From positions 1 to 58,482 of the forward strand of contig JAQBPK010000284.1 of assembly GCA_028287565.1 (NCBI GenBank): a stretch of DNA of 58,482 nt, in the 5' to 3' direction. Below are positions 42,951 to 52,469 of the stretch, in pieces (position 1 is the first letter of the stretch; each line of letters begins with the position of its first letter). The notes below the pieces were generated by a model. That model did no database searches and had not been told where the DNA came from. It was given only the letters and a program-made list of their open reading frames with translations. A program made the translations under genes and the position numbers. The stretch is from Vulcanimicrobiota bacterium. GTDB taxonomy: Bacteria > Vulcanimicrobiota > Vulcanimicrobiia > Vulcanimicrobiales > Vulcanimicrobiaceae.

Positions 42951-43110
42951 GCGAACCGACGCGCGCTGTCGGCGAGCGCTGAACCGACCCGCGCGTCGCC
43001 GTCGCCGTCCCCGAATTGAACGGTACGAACGGAGGTGCGCGCGCAGGCGCATGGTATCCGAAGCGGCGAGGGCTTTTCCCATCCGCTTTCACCTGCCGGC
43101 GGGTTTTCGC

Positions 43111-44844
43111 ATGTTTCGCAGATTCGTAATCGTCGCCGCTATGATCGCGGCGTTTTCCGGCTGCGGCGGCCGTGGCTCGCACGCCGTGCCGACCGGCGCC
43201 CCCGGCACGCCGGCGAGCAGCTCCAAGCTGTCGCTCGCCGTCCCGGCTCCGCCGCCGAGTCTTGCCGTGCCGGCGCGCACCGCCGTGCTCCGGACGACGC
43301 CGGCGCCGCCCGATCGCTCCGCGGCACGATCGCCGCGCACCACGGGTCACGCGGCGTTCTTCACCGGTGAAGCCGCGCTGAGCAACGGCGTGTACTACCT
43401 GCAGTTTGCGAACGGCAACGTGTTCGGCTACTACAGCTACCTGTCCGATTCGCGCTACATCTACCACTTCGATCTCGGCTACGAGTACGTTTCCGATGCG
43501 AACGACGGTAAGCGCGGCGTCTACCTCTACGATTTCGCGAGCGGACACTGGTGGTACACGAGCCCGGCGTTTGCGTTTCCGTACGTCTACGATTTCAGCC
43601 TCAACGCGTTTCTGTACTACTATCCCGACACGAAGAACGCGGGGCACTACACGACGAGCCCGCGCTATTTCTTCAACTTCGCGAACGGGCAGATCATCAC
43701 GCTGCCCGGACCGCAGCCGAACCCGTCCGCATTGTCGTTCGCGGGCGGTTCGAACCTGACGCAGCAGATCAACGTCAGCGGGTCGTCCGCGACCGTCGAC
43801 GCGTCGGGCTGCTCGGGCATCGCGTCGGTGACGGCCGTCAACGCGTCGACATTCAACGTGACGCCGGGCCAGCCCGGGAGCTGTTGGCTGATCGTCATCG
43901 ACCAGAACGGCGGCCGTTCGGCGCTGCACGTGCTCGTCACGACGCCGCCGACCGCATCCGTCACGGACTTCCCTGTCGCGGCGGGCTCGAATCCGCTCTT
44001 CATCACCACGGGGCCCGACGGAAACCTCTGGTTCACCGAGGGCGACGCCAACAAGATCGCGCGCATGACGACCTCGGGGACGGTGACCGAATTCACCATT
44101 CCGACGGCGAACGCGCTGCCGCTCTACATCACTGCGGGGACCGACGGCAACCTCTGGTTCACGGAATACTCGGCGAATCAGATCGGCCGGATCACGCCGT
44201 CGGGCGTCGTCACCGAGTTTCCGCTGCCGACCGCCAAGGCGTATCCGTCGAGCATCGTACAGGGTCCGGACGGCGCGTTCTGGTTCACGGAGGGTCACGT
44301 GCAGAACAGCGCCGTCGGCCGGATCACGACCGGCGGCACGGTCACCGAATATGCGACGCCGACGACGAACGCCGGGCCGGGCGAGATCACGGTCGGACCA
44401 GACGGGAACCTCTGGTTCACCGAAGGTCAGGCCAACAAGATCGCGCGCATGACGACGTCCGGCACGATCACCGACTTCCCGGTCCCGACCGCGGGCAGCG
44501 CCCCCAGCGGCATCGCGGCCGGCCCCGACGGCACGTTGTGGTTCACCGAGACGAACGCGTACGGCGCCATCGGACGCATCACGACCAGTGGTATCGTCAC
44601 GGAGTTCGCGCTCGCGTGGATGAACTTCACGTTGCCGTTGCAGATCGTCGCGGGCGACGACGGCAACCTGTGGTTCACGGAGATGTACGGCAACAAGATG
44701 GGACGGATCTCGACGACCGGGACAGCGGCGGAGTTTCCCCTCGCGACGGCGGGCGCGCAGCCCCACGGGATCACCAAAGGACCGGACGGCGCGGTCTGGT
44801 TCACCGAAGTCGGCGCGAGCAAGGTGGGGCGGATCAGTCCGTGA
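43111..44844 (+). CDS. Vgb-like beta-propeller lipoprotein (paralog 1)
   Basis: 577 residues. The lipoprotein leader is MFRRFVIVAAMIAAFSGCGG. Residues about 80-200 are an aromatic-rich domain of tyrosine repeats (YYLQFANGNVFGYYSYLSD, YVYDFSLNAFLYYYPDT). Residues about 300-577 form a propeller of roughly seven blades with the repeated core GPDGNLWFTEGDANKIARMT, as in virginiamycin B lyase. The catalytic histidine of true Vgb enzymes is not obvious, so a binding or structural role is as likely as lyase activity. A paralog begins 14 bases after its stop. Confidence 0.88.
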   Translation: MFRRFVIVAAMIAAFSGCGGRGSHAVPTGAPGTPASSSKLSLAVPAPPPSLAVPARTAVLRTTPAPPDRSAARSPRTTGHAAFFTGEAALSNGVYYLQFANGNVFGYYSYLSDSRYIYHFDLGYEYVSDANDGKRGVYLYDFASGHWWYTSPAFAFPYVYDFSLNAFLYYYPDTKNAGHYTTSPRYFFNFANGQIITLPGPQPNPSALSFAGGSNLTQQINVSGSSATVDASGCSGIASVTAVNASTFNVTPGQPGSCWLIVIDQNGGRSALHVLVTTPPTASVTDFPVAAGSNPLFITTGPDGNLWFTEGDANKIARMTTSGTVTEFTIPTANALPLYITAGTDGNLWFTEYSANQIGRITPSGVVTEFPLPTAKAYPSSIVQGPDGAFWFTEGHVQNSAVGRITTGGTVTEYATPTTNAGPGEITVGPDGNLWFTEGQANKIARMTTSGTITDFPVPTAGSAPSGIAAGPDGTLWFTETNAYGAIGRITTSGIVTEFALAWMNFTLPLQIVAGDDGNLWFTEMYGNKMGRISTTGTAAEFPLATAGAQPHGITKGPDGAVWFTEVGASKVGRISP

Positions 44845-44858
44845 CTGCAGGGTTAGGC

Positions 44859-46613
44859 ATGTTGCGCAGATATGCAATCGTTGCCGCTCTGACCGCGGCG
44901 TTATCCGGCTGCGGCGGCGGTTCGCACGCCGTGCCGAAAGACGCCGCCGGAACGCCGGCGAGCGGCTCGAAGCTTTCGCTGTCCGTTCCGCCACCGCCGC
45001 CGAGCCTCGCCGTGCCGCGGCGCGCCGCGTTGCTGGGAACGACGCCGGCACCGCCGGATCGATCGGGCCGCCGTTCGACGTCGACCGTTGGCCATCCGGC
45101 GTTTTTCAACGGCGAAGTCGCACTGAGCAACGGCGTCTACTATCTGCAATTTCCGAACGGTACCGCCTTCGGCTACTACAGCTATCTGACGGACCCGCAC
45201 TACATCTACCACTTCGATCTCGGCTACGAGTACGTCGCCGATCCGAACGACGGCAAGAGCAGCGCCTACCTCTACGACTTCGCGAGCAGTCATTGGTGGT
45301 ACACGAGCCCGACGTTCCCGTTCCCGTACGTCTACGACTTCAGCCTGAACGCGTTTCTGTACTACTATCCCGATACGAGCAACGCCGGGCACTACACTGC
45401 GAATCCGCGCTATTTTTACGACTACGCGATCGGCCAGATCATCACGCTTCCCGGCGCGCATCTCGTCCCGTCGAAGTTGACGTTTGCGGGAGGGTCGACC
45501 AGCCCGCAAGGCGTCGGCGCGTATCCACCAGGCGGCGACCCCTACCACGGCGCCGCTGCGACGGCCGACGCTTCGGCATGCTCGGGTATCGCGACCGCCT
45601 CGTCGACGAGCCCGTCGAGCTTCGACTCCATCGTCGTGACGCCCGGCCAACCGGGATCCTGTACCATGATCGTCATCGACGCCAGCGGCGGCCGAACTCC
45701 GCTTCCCATCCTGGTAACGACGCCTCCGATGGGTTCGATCACGGAGTTTCCACACGGGGGCGGCAGTAGTCAGCAAAATCTCGCGGCCGATTCAAGCGGC
45801 AACCTGTGGTCGACGAGCGTATTCACGGACCAGATCGTGAAAAGAACGCCGAGCGGAACCGAGTCGGTGTTTGCGCTCCCAGCGAAGGCGCGTCCAGAAT
45901 GCATCAGGAGCGGCAGCGACGGCAACATGTGGTTCGCGGAATTCGGTACGAACCAGATCGGCAGCATCACGCCCGCGGGGATCATCACCCAATTCTCGCT
46001 CCCGATTGCGAACTCTAAGCCCTCGTGCATCGTCCAGGGCCCGGATGGAGCATTCTGGTTCACGGAAGCAGGACACGCCGCCATCGGCAGGATCACGACC
46101 GCCGGCGTGGTGACCGAATATCCCACGCCGGCCGCGACGAGCAACGAGGTGTCCGGGATTACCGTGGGGCCCGACGGCAACATCTGGTTCACGGACTATC
46201 CGGCCAACAAGATCGGGCGCATGACGACCGCGGGCGCGCTCACCGAGTTTGCGATTCCGCTATCGAATGCAGGGCCGAGCGATATCGCGGCCGGACCCGA
46301 CGGGGCTCTCTGGTTCACGGAAATCGACGCCGGCCTCATCGGACGGGTCACGGTCACGGGCACGTTCACGCAGTACGCGCGACCCTCGACCTACTACGAT
46401 CAGCCGAACACGATCATCGCCGGCCCCGACGGCAACCTTTGGTTCACCGACTTCAACGGCGCCAAGATCGGCCGCATCACGCCGAGCGGGGTTGTCGACG
46501 AGTTTCCGACGCTCCACCGGAACACGTTCCCGGGCGGGATCGCGGTAGGACCCGACGGCGCGCTGTGGTTTACGCAGGCCGGGTCCGGCGCGATCGGTCG
46601 AATTCATCCGTAG
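44859..46613 (+). CDS. Vgb-like beta-propeller lipoprotein (paralog 2)
   Basis: 584 residues, tandem copy of the previous gene. The leader is MLRRYAIVAALTAALSGCGG. It has the same tyrosine-repeat domain (GYYSYLTDPHYIYHFDLGYE) and a propeller with blades such as GPDGNIWFTDYPANKIGRMT. It carries an insertion with PPGGDPYHGAAAT in the linker not present in paralog 1, and its first blades have lost the consensus (SGNLWSTSVFTDQIV). A very long open frame overlapping paralog 1 upstream is a GC artefact; ATG 44859 is the real start. Confidence 0.88.
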   Translation: MLRRYAIVAALTAALSGCGGGSHAVPKDAAGTPASGSKLSLSVPPPPPSLAVPRRAALLGTTPAPPDRSGRRSTSTVGHPAFFNGEVALSNGVYYLQFPNGTAFGYYSYLTDPHYIYHFDLGYEYVADPNDGKSSAYLYDFASSHWWYTSPTFPFPYVYDFSLNAFLYYYPDTSNAGHYTANPRYFYDYAIGQIITLPGAHLVPSKLTFAGGSTSPQGVGAYPPGGDPYHGAAATADASACSGIATASSTSPSSFDSIVVTPGQPGSCTMIVIDASGGRTPLPILVTTPPMGSITEFPHGGGSSQQNLAADSSGNLWSTSVFTDQIVKRTPSGTESVFALPAKARPECIRSGSDGNMWFAEFGTNQIGSITPAGIITQFSLPIANSKPSCIVQGPDGAFWFTEAGHAAIGRITTAGVVTEYPTPAATSNEVSGITVGPDGNIWFTDYPANKIGRMTTAGALTEFAIPLSNAGPSDIAAGPDGALWFTEIDAGLIGRVTVTGTFTQYARPSTYYDQPNTIIAGPDGNLWFTDFNGAKIGRITPSGVVDEFPTLHRNTFPGGIAVGPDGALWFTQAGSGAIGRIHP

Positions 46614-46733
46614 ACGAGCCGGCTGACACGCGAAGCGCGGCTATCGGGTGACGGGGAATTACGAGAGAAAAACGCGTCGCGTGCACCCCGATCGGTAGAG
46701 ACGCGATTACCCCCACGATCACCGAGGCGCACT

Positions 46734-47813
46734 ATGGATAAGCTCGTATTCTCGCCGTGGTATATCAACACCAGACGTCTTTCAGACGTTACTCGAACAG
46801 CGCTAAGTCCCGCCGCCCAAGTATCTGTTGCTCACAATAACCTCGAACGCGTCGCGGCCATGAGCGAGGCACGGTTTATTGCGCAGAGGTTTGTCGATAG
46901 TGGCAAGGTTCCGAATCTTGCCGACCTAATCGTCAAAGAGAAGTTTCCGGGCCGCGTGGTGGCTGGCGTCTGGAGTAACGCAATCTTCCGAGGGTCAAGT
47001 GCTGCGGCCAAAGCGTCTCACGACGGCAAACGGTTTTCAAAGCCGACATTTTCACTCAGGGTCCTGATTGGCGACGACGAGTGCATCTTGACCGGAACGC
47101 TTGAGATTGAGCACTACTATTCTTCATCAGCCGTGACGTACATGAGCCGACGAACGCAAGCGTACTTCGTCGGGCAATACGAACTCGCCGAAGGAGCGCG
47201 GTTGGGGACACTCGTGCCCTGGCTCATTGGAGACTTGCTAGAGCCAGTCGACGTGCTGCCGATGAGTTGGGGACGTGCCGCGGACGTATATGTTGGCCTT
47301 ATCGACGCCTTTGTGAAGATGCGTAAAGTTCGACCGCCCGCAGAACGAGAAGTCGTACGCATTATGCGACGGATCTCTGAGGCACAGATTAAGCAGGCTT
47401 TCTCTCAACTTATTGGCGAGCCATTCGTCCCAAAAGACTGGGGCGGTGAGCGTTCAGATCTCTATACGAGCCGGCTCAGCGTTGATGGGAAGCCGACTAC
47501 TGCGGCTTTTCTGTTGAAAGGTCCCTCAGTGCCCGGCCCGATGCACGTAGCTGATACTGGAAAGCGTGGCGACCAGATCCCGAGGCTCTTTGAAGAGCCC
47601 GCTGACTTAATGATCCTACAGCACTGCAATAAAGTTGAAACGTCGGTTGTTAAGACGATGCGCGTCTTTGCTGTTGATCCGGCCCGGCCTCGGAGCTATT
47701 GCATCATCGATGGCGTTGACACATACTGCATACTTAAGGCTTACGGGTACCTAGATAAGTCGGACGCCTTTAAGCCCAGGCGTGACCCGAAGGCAAGACG
47801 GCGAAAGCATTAG
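46734..47813 (+). CDS. Defence-island-type hypothetical protein
   Basis: 359 residues, soluble, with clearly lower GC and different codon use from the propeller genes just before it. The C-terminal 120 residues carry AAFLLKGPSVPGPMHVADTG, KRGDQIPRLFEEPADLMILQ, HCNKVETSVVKTMRVFAV and YCIIDGVDTYCILKAYG, a pattern I recall from unclassified proteins near restriction and phage-defence genes; the AAFLLKG strand could belong to a PD-(D/E)XK-like fold, but this is uncertain. A nuclease-like gene follows, now broken. ATG 46734 lacks a strong ribosome site. Confidence 0.65.
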   Translation: MDKLVFSPWYINTRRLSDVTRTALSPAAQVSVAHNNLERVAAMSEARFIAQRFVDSGKVPNLADLIVKEKFPGRVVAGVWSNAIFRGSSAAAKASHDGKRFSKPTFSLRVLIGDDECILTGTLEIEHYYSSSAVTYMSRRTQAYFVGQYELAEGARLGTLVPWLIGDLLEPVDVLPMSWGRAADVYVGLIDAFVKMRKVRPPAEREVVRIMRRISEAQIKQAFSQLIGEPFVPKDWGGERSDLYTSRLSVDGKPTTAAFLLKGPSVPGPMHVADTGKRGDQIPRLFEEPADLMILQHCNKVETSVVKTMRVFAVDPARPRSYCIIDGVDTYCILKAYGYLDKSDAFKPRRDPKARRRKH

Positions 47814-47990
47814 TTCCGACTTTTCTAACAAGGTTGTTGCCAGGCGCCTTCGATAGGAGCATTGAGGTGACTGATGATGTCGTGGCGGCTTGCCGGAACG
47901 GCTGCGCGACTGTCATCTGCGCGTGCCAGTGTGTCGCTTCCTCACGGTGAGGTGCGCATTGTTCCGATCTTACATGAAGGAGCCTCTATG

Positions 47991-48470
47991 ATTGTGTCAA
48001 CCAAACGCGTGCCGAATTTCCTGGAGCAGCTGGTTGCGGAATGGTACGAGTATCGTGGCTATTTCGTTCGCCGAAATGTCCTCGTAGGTCGTCGATCTCA
48101 AGGGGGACAAGACGGCGAACTCGATATCGTGGCCTTTAATCCACCTTAAAATCATTTCGTCCAAATTGAACCCTCCATGGACACCGAGAGTTGGCAGAAG
48201 CGCGATGAGAGGTTTAGTGGGGAATTTCGCGTGGGCGGGAGAATATCAGCCTCCTCTTCGATGCTCTGGCGCTCCCCAAACCTGAGCAGCTCGCGCTATT
48301 AGTTTACGGCTCTCGCGATCGCAACAATATCGGAGGTGCGCGCATTGTCTGGATTTAGGACCTTATGATGGACATTCACGCCGTGTTCCCGTTAGTACCG
48401 TCCAAACTCATTCCCGAGCAGTTCACGATCCTCCGATCATTGCAGTTTGCCCGGTCGTATTCGCCATAAC
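47991..48470 (+). pseudogene. Restriction-endonuclease-like (PD-(D/E)XK) gene, broken
   Basis: From ATG 47991 the frame reads RVPNFLEQLVAEWYEYRGYF, VRRNVLVGRRSQGGQDGELD and IVAFNPP, a typical PD-(D/E)XK start (E in the first helix, ELD on the second strand). A TAA at 48147 interrupts it, but the frame continues NHFVQIEPSMDTESW, shifts near 48240, then reads LPKPEQLALLVYGSRDRNN, a TAG, and MDIHAVFPLVPSKLIPEQFT with LRSLQFARSY at the end. Two stops and one shift make it a pseudogene. It follows the 46734 gene and may have been its nuclease partner. Confidence 0.7.
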
Positions 48471-48712
48471 CGTGTCGGCCCGAAAAGGCGACCGAAAGTT
48501 TAGCAAGACGCACCGCATGGCCGCAAGGCGTCACCTCTGGTATCTCAAGGGTCCCTTACGGGCACTCTCAATACAAAGAAGCGGCGCGGCTTCGCGCGTC
48601 TCAACAGGGATGTCCGACATGCCACGCGATGTTCCAAAGGTCTTAGAGAGGGGCTGCCTCTAACGAACCGACTGGCTTTGACATCGTGCGCGCGGCAAAT
48701 TAGGATATAAAT
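48471..48712. other. Intergenic, lower-GC segment
   Basis: About 240 bases after the broken nuclease with no convincing gene; a 63-residue plus-strand frame has no recognisable features. AT-rich TAGGATATAAATATGG precedes the next gene. Confidence 0.3.
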
Positions 48713-49285
48713 ATGGCAAGTAAGGCGCTTATCGACAGACTTCCCGGAAAACTGGGAGACGCTTTGTTTTCTACCTTAGCGACGACTGAAACGATTCTTG
48801 TCAGCATGCACACTGCACAAGGTGAAGGACTTGTCGTCACAGACCGCCGCACAATCGTTTTGAAGGCTGGTCTCTATGCGAATGCTGGAATCTCTGGTAA
48901 GAAGGCTATTTCGTACGCGTTTCGAGATATTTCAAGCGTAGAACATCGGGAAGGAATAGTGGGCGGTCACGTGAAGATTCTCGTCGCTGGTGTCCTCGAA
49001 TCGTCATCGTCAAACTTCGCGGCCGGTAACAACAGTTATTGGGGAAAAAATCGCGAGAGCGAAAATGTGGTTACTTACGAAGGCCGTGATATGCGGGATC
49101 TCATGAGAGAAGCAGTGTCAATCATTCAAGAGAGGATGGAACTGGCTCATGCGCCTGCCGTACCATCCCGATCCTCGGAGACCGATCTGGCTTCACAACT
49201 GCTTAAGCTCGAGGAACTTCGTAAGGCCGGAGTTCTTTCCGAAGAAGAGTTTTCGGCGGCTAAGAAGCGCGTCATCGAAGTGTGA
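48713..49285 (+). CDS. Bacterial PH-domain and SHOCT-domain protein
   Basis: 190 residues. Residues about 25-140 look like a YokE/bPH-type domain: ILVSMHTAQGEGLVVTDRRT, IVLKAG, YAFRDISSVEHREGIVGGHV and LVAGVLESSS. The C-terminal 30 residues are a SHOCT module, LLKLEELRKAGVLSEEEFSA followed by AKKRVIEV, a short oligomerisation or interaction helix pair found on many small bacterial proteins. It is cytoplasmic. Base composition is lower in GC, as in the two genes before it. Confidence 0.8.
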   Translation: MASKALIDRLPGKLGDALFSTLATTETILVSMHTAQGEGLVVTDRRTIVLKAGLYANAGISGKKAISYAFRDISSVEHREGIVGGHVKILVAGVLESSSSNFAAGNNSYWGKNRESENVVTYEGRDMRDLMREAVSIIQERMELAHAPAVPSRSSETDLASQLLKLEELRKAGVLSEEEFSAAKKRVIEV

Positions 49286-49501
49286 CCCAGAATTGACTTG
49301 AAACGGTGAAATCTCTGCCTCCGGCTCAGCAATTCGTGAAAGTCGCGGCGGCCCGGAGATCGTTCAATCTCCAGCTTACACCGTAGTTCCCGTTTCGCCA
49401 TCCAAGCCGACGACGCGGCCCTCGTTGAAACATTGGAGCGCGCGCGAGCCAACGTTGTTTCGCCGGTAATTCGTAATGACTGTCGAGGTCCAAGCCGGCG
49501 T

Positions 49502-51145
49502 CTAACATGGGCGCGATCGATCTGGGCTGTCACCCTCGGTCCACGACGGTGCACCGATGCCCCGCCGGTGGCATGCGACGAAAAGCTGCGGCGTGGACGC
49601 AACACCAAATTTACGATGGATTGAGACGACGTAGTTCTTGACTGTGCCCGGCGACAGGCCCATAAGTGCTGCGATTTCCTTATGGCTCATTCCATCGAGC
49701 AAGCGCCGTAAGATTTCGCGAGGCACGCGCGCCAGACTAGCATAAATAGGATCGGCTCTCGCATCGAGCCAGCGTCCCAGACGACGCGCTAAGAACGAGC
49801 GGGGATAGTGCTCCGTGACGTGCCTCGCCGCTTTCTCCAGGTGGAAGTGCTCTCGCCGAGACAGCGGCATTGGCGTGGCGTCGAGTTCAATGAGCGCTAG
49901 TGTAGCACGCCATAAGTATCCGACGCGCTCCGCTGCGTCATATGTTGCCTGGAAGGCTTCGCGAGCCTGGGCGGATTCGCCACTAATACGGTAGACGAGG
50001 CCTCGAACGAAGGTTTCGATGATCCACAACCGGATATCGGCGCTCGAAACCAAAGAGCGATCAACGTTGCTAGTCAGGCCGTCGTACCGTCGCCACACAG
50101 TGACCGCAGCCAACGGGTCCGAGACGGCCAGGGCTTCGGTCAAGAACAGCAATCCGACGCGCTCTTCATCGGCTGTTGCATTCCAATCCACCGACTCCAC
50201 GAGTTCCAGCGCCTGAGCGGCGAACTCGGCCCCGATCACCGCGTCGCCGAACGCGAGTGCGATGTTGGCGCGATTCGCGAGTGCCCACATTCGCCAGGGG
50301 ACCGTCGGGGCCAAGTCTTCGGCTATCCGCACGTTCCGGTACGCGTTTGGTCGATCTCCGTCGAAGGCATATAGCCACGCATCCAGCGCGGCGATCTGCA
50401 TTCTAAATATCCCGCAGGCGCGAGCGGCCGAGGCTGGCATGCGAACTATGTCCGCCCGTGAAGCATGCGTCCCCGGCACTACGCCGGAGCGCAGCGTGAG
50501 CTCAAGAGACGCGATCTGCACGAGAATACGCTCTACCAAGTCGGGATCGCGCTCTCGGCAAGCGCCGTACGAGTCTAACGCCGAACAAAACAGCGCGAGC
50601 GCTTCTGGATATCGTTCCTTCGCGACGGCGACGAACCCACGCAGCGAAGCAGCTCGCACCGACACGACATCGGCGCGTGCGGCTTCGGCGATGGCCGCTT
50701 GTCGCAATGCGTTTGCATAGTCGCGACGGAGCCAATAGCCGTAAGCGATCCAGTACGCGATTTCGGCGCGAATTGTTCGGTGGGCACACAAGCTGCGCGC
50801 CGCAGCATCGACTTCGAAGACCAAATCGAATCCTCGATCGAGCGAGCCAGCGCGCATCACGGCGACCGCATGAAGCATCCGCGCCGTGCATGCTTCGTCG
50901 ACTCCGATGAAACTCGCGAGCGCTGGACCGAGCAGTGGAACCACTTCTTCGGGTTGGTGTTGCCGTAGCAAGGCCCGCGCGCGCAGCAGCAGCGCCTCGC
51001 GCCGATCGGCCGGCGCTGCATTTGCGACTGCATCGAGAGACGCGAAGCACGCGGCGAAGTCGCCGTTCAGATACGCTTCGCGCGCCACGGCGATGGGAGA
51101 AGGCTGGAGGACGCCATCGCGGTCCTCGACGCGGTCGGTCTGCAT
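49502..51145 (-). CDS. TPR-LuxR-family transcriptional regulator
   Basis: About 547 residues from ATG 51145 (MQTDRVEDRDGVLQPSPIAV). Residues about 20-450 are helical repeats of TPR type (AREAYLNGDFAACFASLDAV, RRDYANALRQAAIAEAARAD, SGESAQAREAFQATYDAAER). The C-terminus is a LuxR helix-turn-helix: EILRRLLDGMSHKEIAALMG, LSPGTVKNYVVSIHRKFGV. There is no receiver or MalT ATPase domain, so ligand or peptide binding by the TPR part is plausible. GGAGG is only one base before the ATG, so the exact start is uncertain. A small secreted-peptide gene lies 93 bases upstream on the same strand. Confidence 0.85.
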   Translation of the reverse strand: MQTDRVEDRDGVLQPSPIAVAREAYLNGDFAACFASLDAVANAAPADRREALLLRARALLRQHQPEEVVPLLGPALASFIGVDEACTARMLHAVAVMRAGSLDRGFDLVFEVDAAARSLCAHRTIRAEIAYWIAYGYWLRRDYANALRQAAIAEAARADVVSVRAASLRGFVAVAKERYPEALALFCSALDSYGACRERDPDLVERILVQIASLELTLRSGVVPGTHASRADIVRMPASAARACGIFRMQIAALDAWLYAFDGDRPNAYRNVRIAEDLAPTVPWRMWALANRANIALAFGDAVIGAEFAAQALELVESVDWNATADEERVGLLFLTEALAVSDPLAAVTVWRRYDGLTSNVDRSLVSSADIRLWIIETFVRGLVYRISGESAQAREAFQATYDAAERVGYLWRATLALIELDATPMPLSRREHFHLEKAARHVTEHYPRSFLARRLGRWLDARADPIYASLARVPREILRRLLDGMSHKEIAALMGLSPGTVKNYVVSIHRKFGVASTPQLFVACHRRGIGAPSWTEGDSPDRSRPC

Positions 51146-51238
51146 GCCTCCATACACCCGTACGACCGGCGGATGCAAAAACGCCCGCCGTTTCGTCCTG
51201 CGTTCCAGATCAGCAACCGCGTCCCCCGCCGTCTTGTC

Positions 51239-51415
51239 TTAGCCGGGGCCTCCACCAACATAGCTGTCGGACGACGCTGGAGCTCCAGGGGGCCCACTCC
51301 CGACGTAGCTAGGCTGTGGTGCACCAGTACCGCCGCCGAACACGCCCGCGGGCGATACGGAACCAAGTGCGGCCGCGACGAGAACCGCCGCGATGATGGC
51401 AGAAACGACGTTCAT
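51239..51415 (-). CDS. Small secreted peptide precursor upstream of the LuxR regulator
   Basis: 58 residues. ATG 51415 has an excellent AAGGAGGG seven bases upstream, which argues strongly that it is translated. MNVVSAIIAAVLVAAALGS is a leader; the mature part is Gly/Pro/Ser-rich with a duplicated motif, SYVGSGPPGAP and SYVGGGPG at the C-terminus. No cysteine is present. Position and size suit a signalling peptide or a small surface protein; which of these is open. Confidence 0.65.
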   Translation of the reverse strand: MNVVSAIIAAVLVAAALGSVSPAGVFGGGTGAPQPSYVGSGPPGAPASSDSYVGGGPG

Positions 51416-51722
51416 CCAAGGACCCTCCTTCCGGACGGGACATTCCAAATGGAACACCCTACGCGTCCTTTCGCGCTCCGTCCGTCCGGTCCAGTGGGCC
51501 CATCCGCCGAATCCAACACGACCCCGCCGCGCCTGGTGCGGATAACTCGGGCCTCGCAAGCGCCCTGCAAATGCCATTAATCAGAATGGACGCGCGTCGG
51601 GGCACGCTGCATTATCGAGAAGATGGAAGAACGGGTGTACAGCGCATTGCGGAGCGCCGCGCCAAAACGGAGCCCCGACGGTTCGGGCGCCGGCCCGTCG
51701 TCCGTCTGCCGGCTGATACACG
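51416..51722. other. Divergent intergenic region
   Basis: About 300 bases between the peptide gene (minus) and the HTH gene (plus). It should contain two promoters, but none could be assigned with confidence. No gene is evident. Confidence 0.3.
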
Positions 51723-52457
51723 GTGTCGCGAACCCGTAGAGCACCGAATGACGATATCTCTCCGAACGCCCGTACTGCGCCGCGCGAGGCGGCGCTGACG
51801 CGCGGCGAGCTTCGCATCCTCGAGCGATTACGTGCCGGCGCGACCCAGTCGGCGATTGCGGCCGAACTCGGCAACAGCGTCCACACGGTTCGGACGGTGG
51901 CGCGCACCATTCGGGAGAAGTTCGAGTCGGCCAGCATCACCGAGGTACTGCACGGCCTGAGAACCGGCGCCTACACGATCACGCAAGAGCCCGCGGCTAA
52001 ACGGCGCGCATTCAATCTCGGGTCAGCGCTAGGCATTCTCGAACACGAGCATGGACGCTTGCCCGCCGACCGCAAACTACGCACATTGCGCATGCACCCG
52101 GACGAGATATCTGCGCTGCTCGGTATGGCGCAGTCCTACCATGCCGTCGTTGCGCGCGGCGCGCAGCTTTCGAAAGACGTTGGCTCGGTAGTCGACCGTG
52201 TGGAAGGATTGGTAGAGAAAATCAAGGACGAGCGGGCAATGCTCGCACACGCGGCCGGACGCGAGCTCGGCGCAACGGACGCCGAACGCGGCAGCATGCG
52301 CAGCGCAGCGCATATCGAGCGGCTGGGCGCGCTCTTCACAGCGACACCGTTCGCGCTGTACGGAGACGCCCGGGAGCGGATACTGGACTCGTTCCGGACC
52401 GCGTATAATGCCGGCCGCCGAGACCACGAAGCGAAGCGGAGGCAGCGCAGGCGGTAA
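51723..52457 (+). CDS. LuxR-type HTH protein
   Basis: 244 residues from GTG 51723. The N-terminal part holds a LuxR-like helix-turn-helix, LTRGELRILERLRAGATQSA, IAAELGNSVHTVRTVARTIR and EKFESASITEVL (about residues 25-80). The remaining 160 residues are helical with a coiled-coil-like stretch (VDRVEGLVEKIKDERAMLAH) and a basic tail, of unknown role. The HTH sits at the N-terminus, which is unusual for LuxR proteins. Confidence 0.7.
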   Translation: MSRTRRAPNDDISPNARTAPREAALTRGELRILERLRAGATQSAIAAELGNSVHTVRTVARTIREKFESASITEVLHGLRTGAYTITQEPAAKRRAFNLGSALGILEHEHGRLPADRKLRTLRMHPDEISALLGMAQSYHAVVARGAQLSKDVGSVVDRVEGLVEKIKDERAMLAHAAGRELGATDAERGSMRSAAHIERLGALFTATPFALYGDARERILDSFRTAYNAGRRDHEAKRRQRRR

Positions 52458-52469
52458 CGCCGCGTGACG

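Noticed and set aside
43551-44858. Long plus-strand extension upstream of the second propeller gene
   Set aside because: It overlaps paralog 1 in another frame and reads as low-complexity R/H/G-rich sequence; ATG 44859 starts a proper lipoprotein leader.
42925-45051. 708-residue minus-strand open frame opposite the propeller genes
   Set aside because: Arginine- and valine-rich mirror of a GC-rich repeat-coding region; the plus-strand frame has a leader and clear propeller blades.
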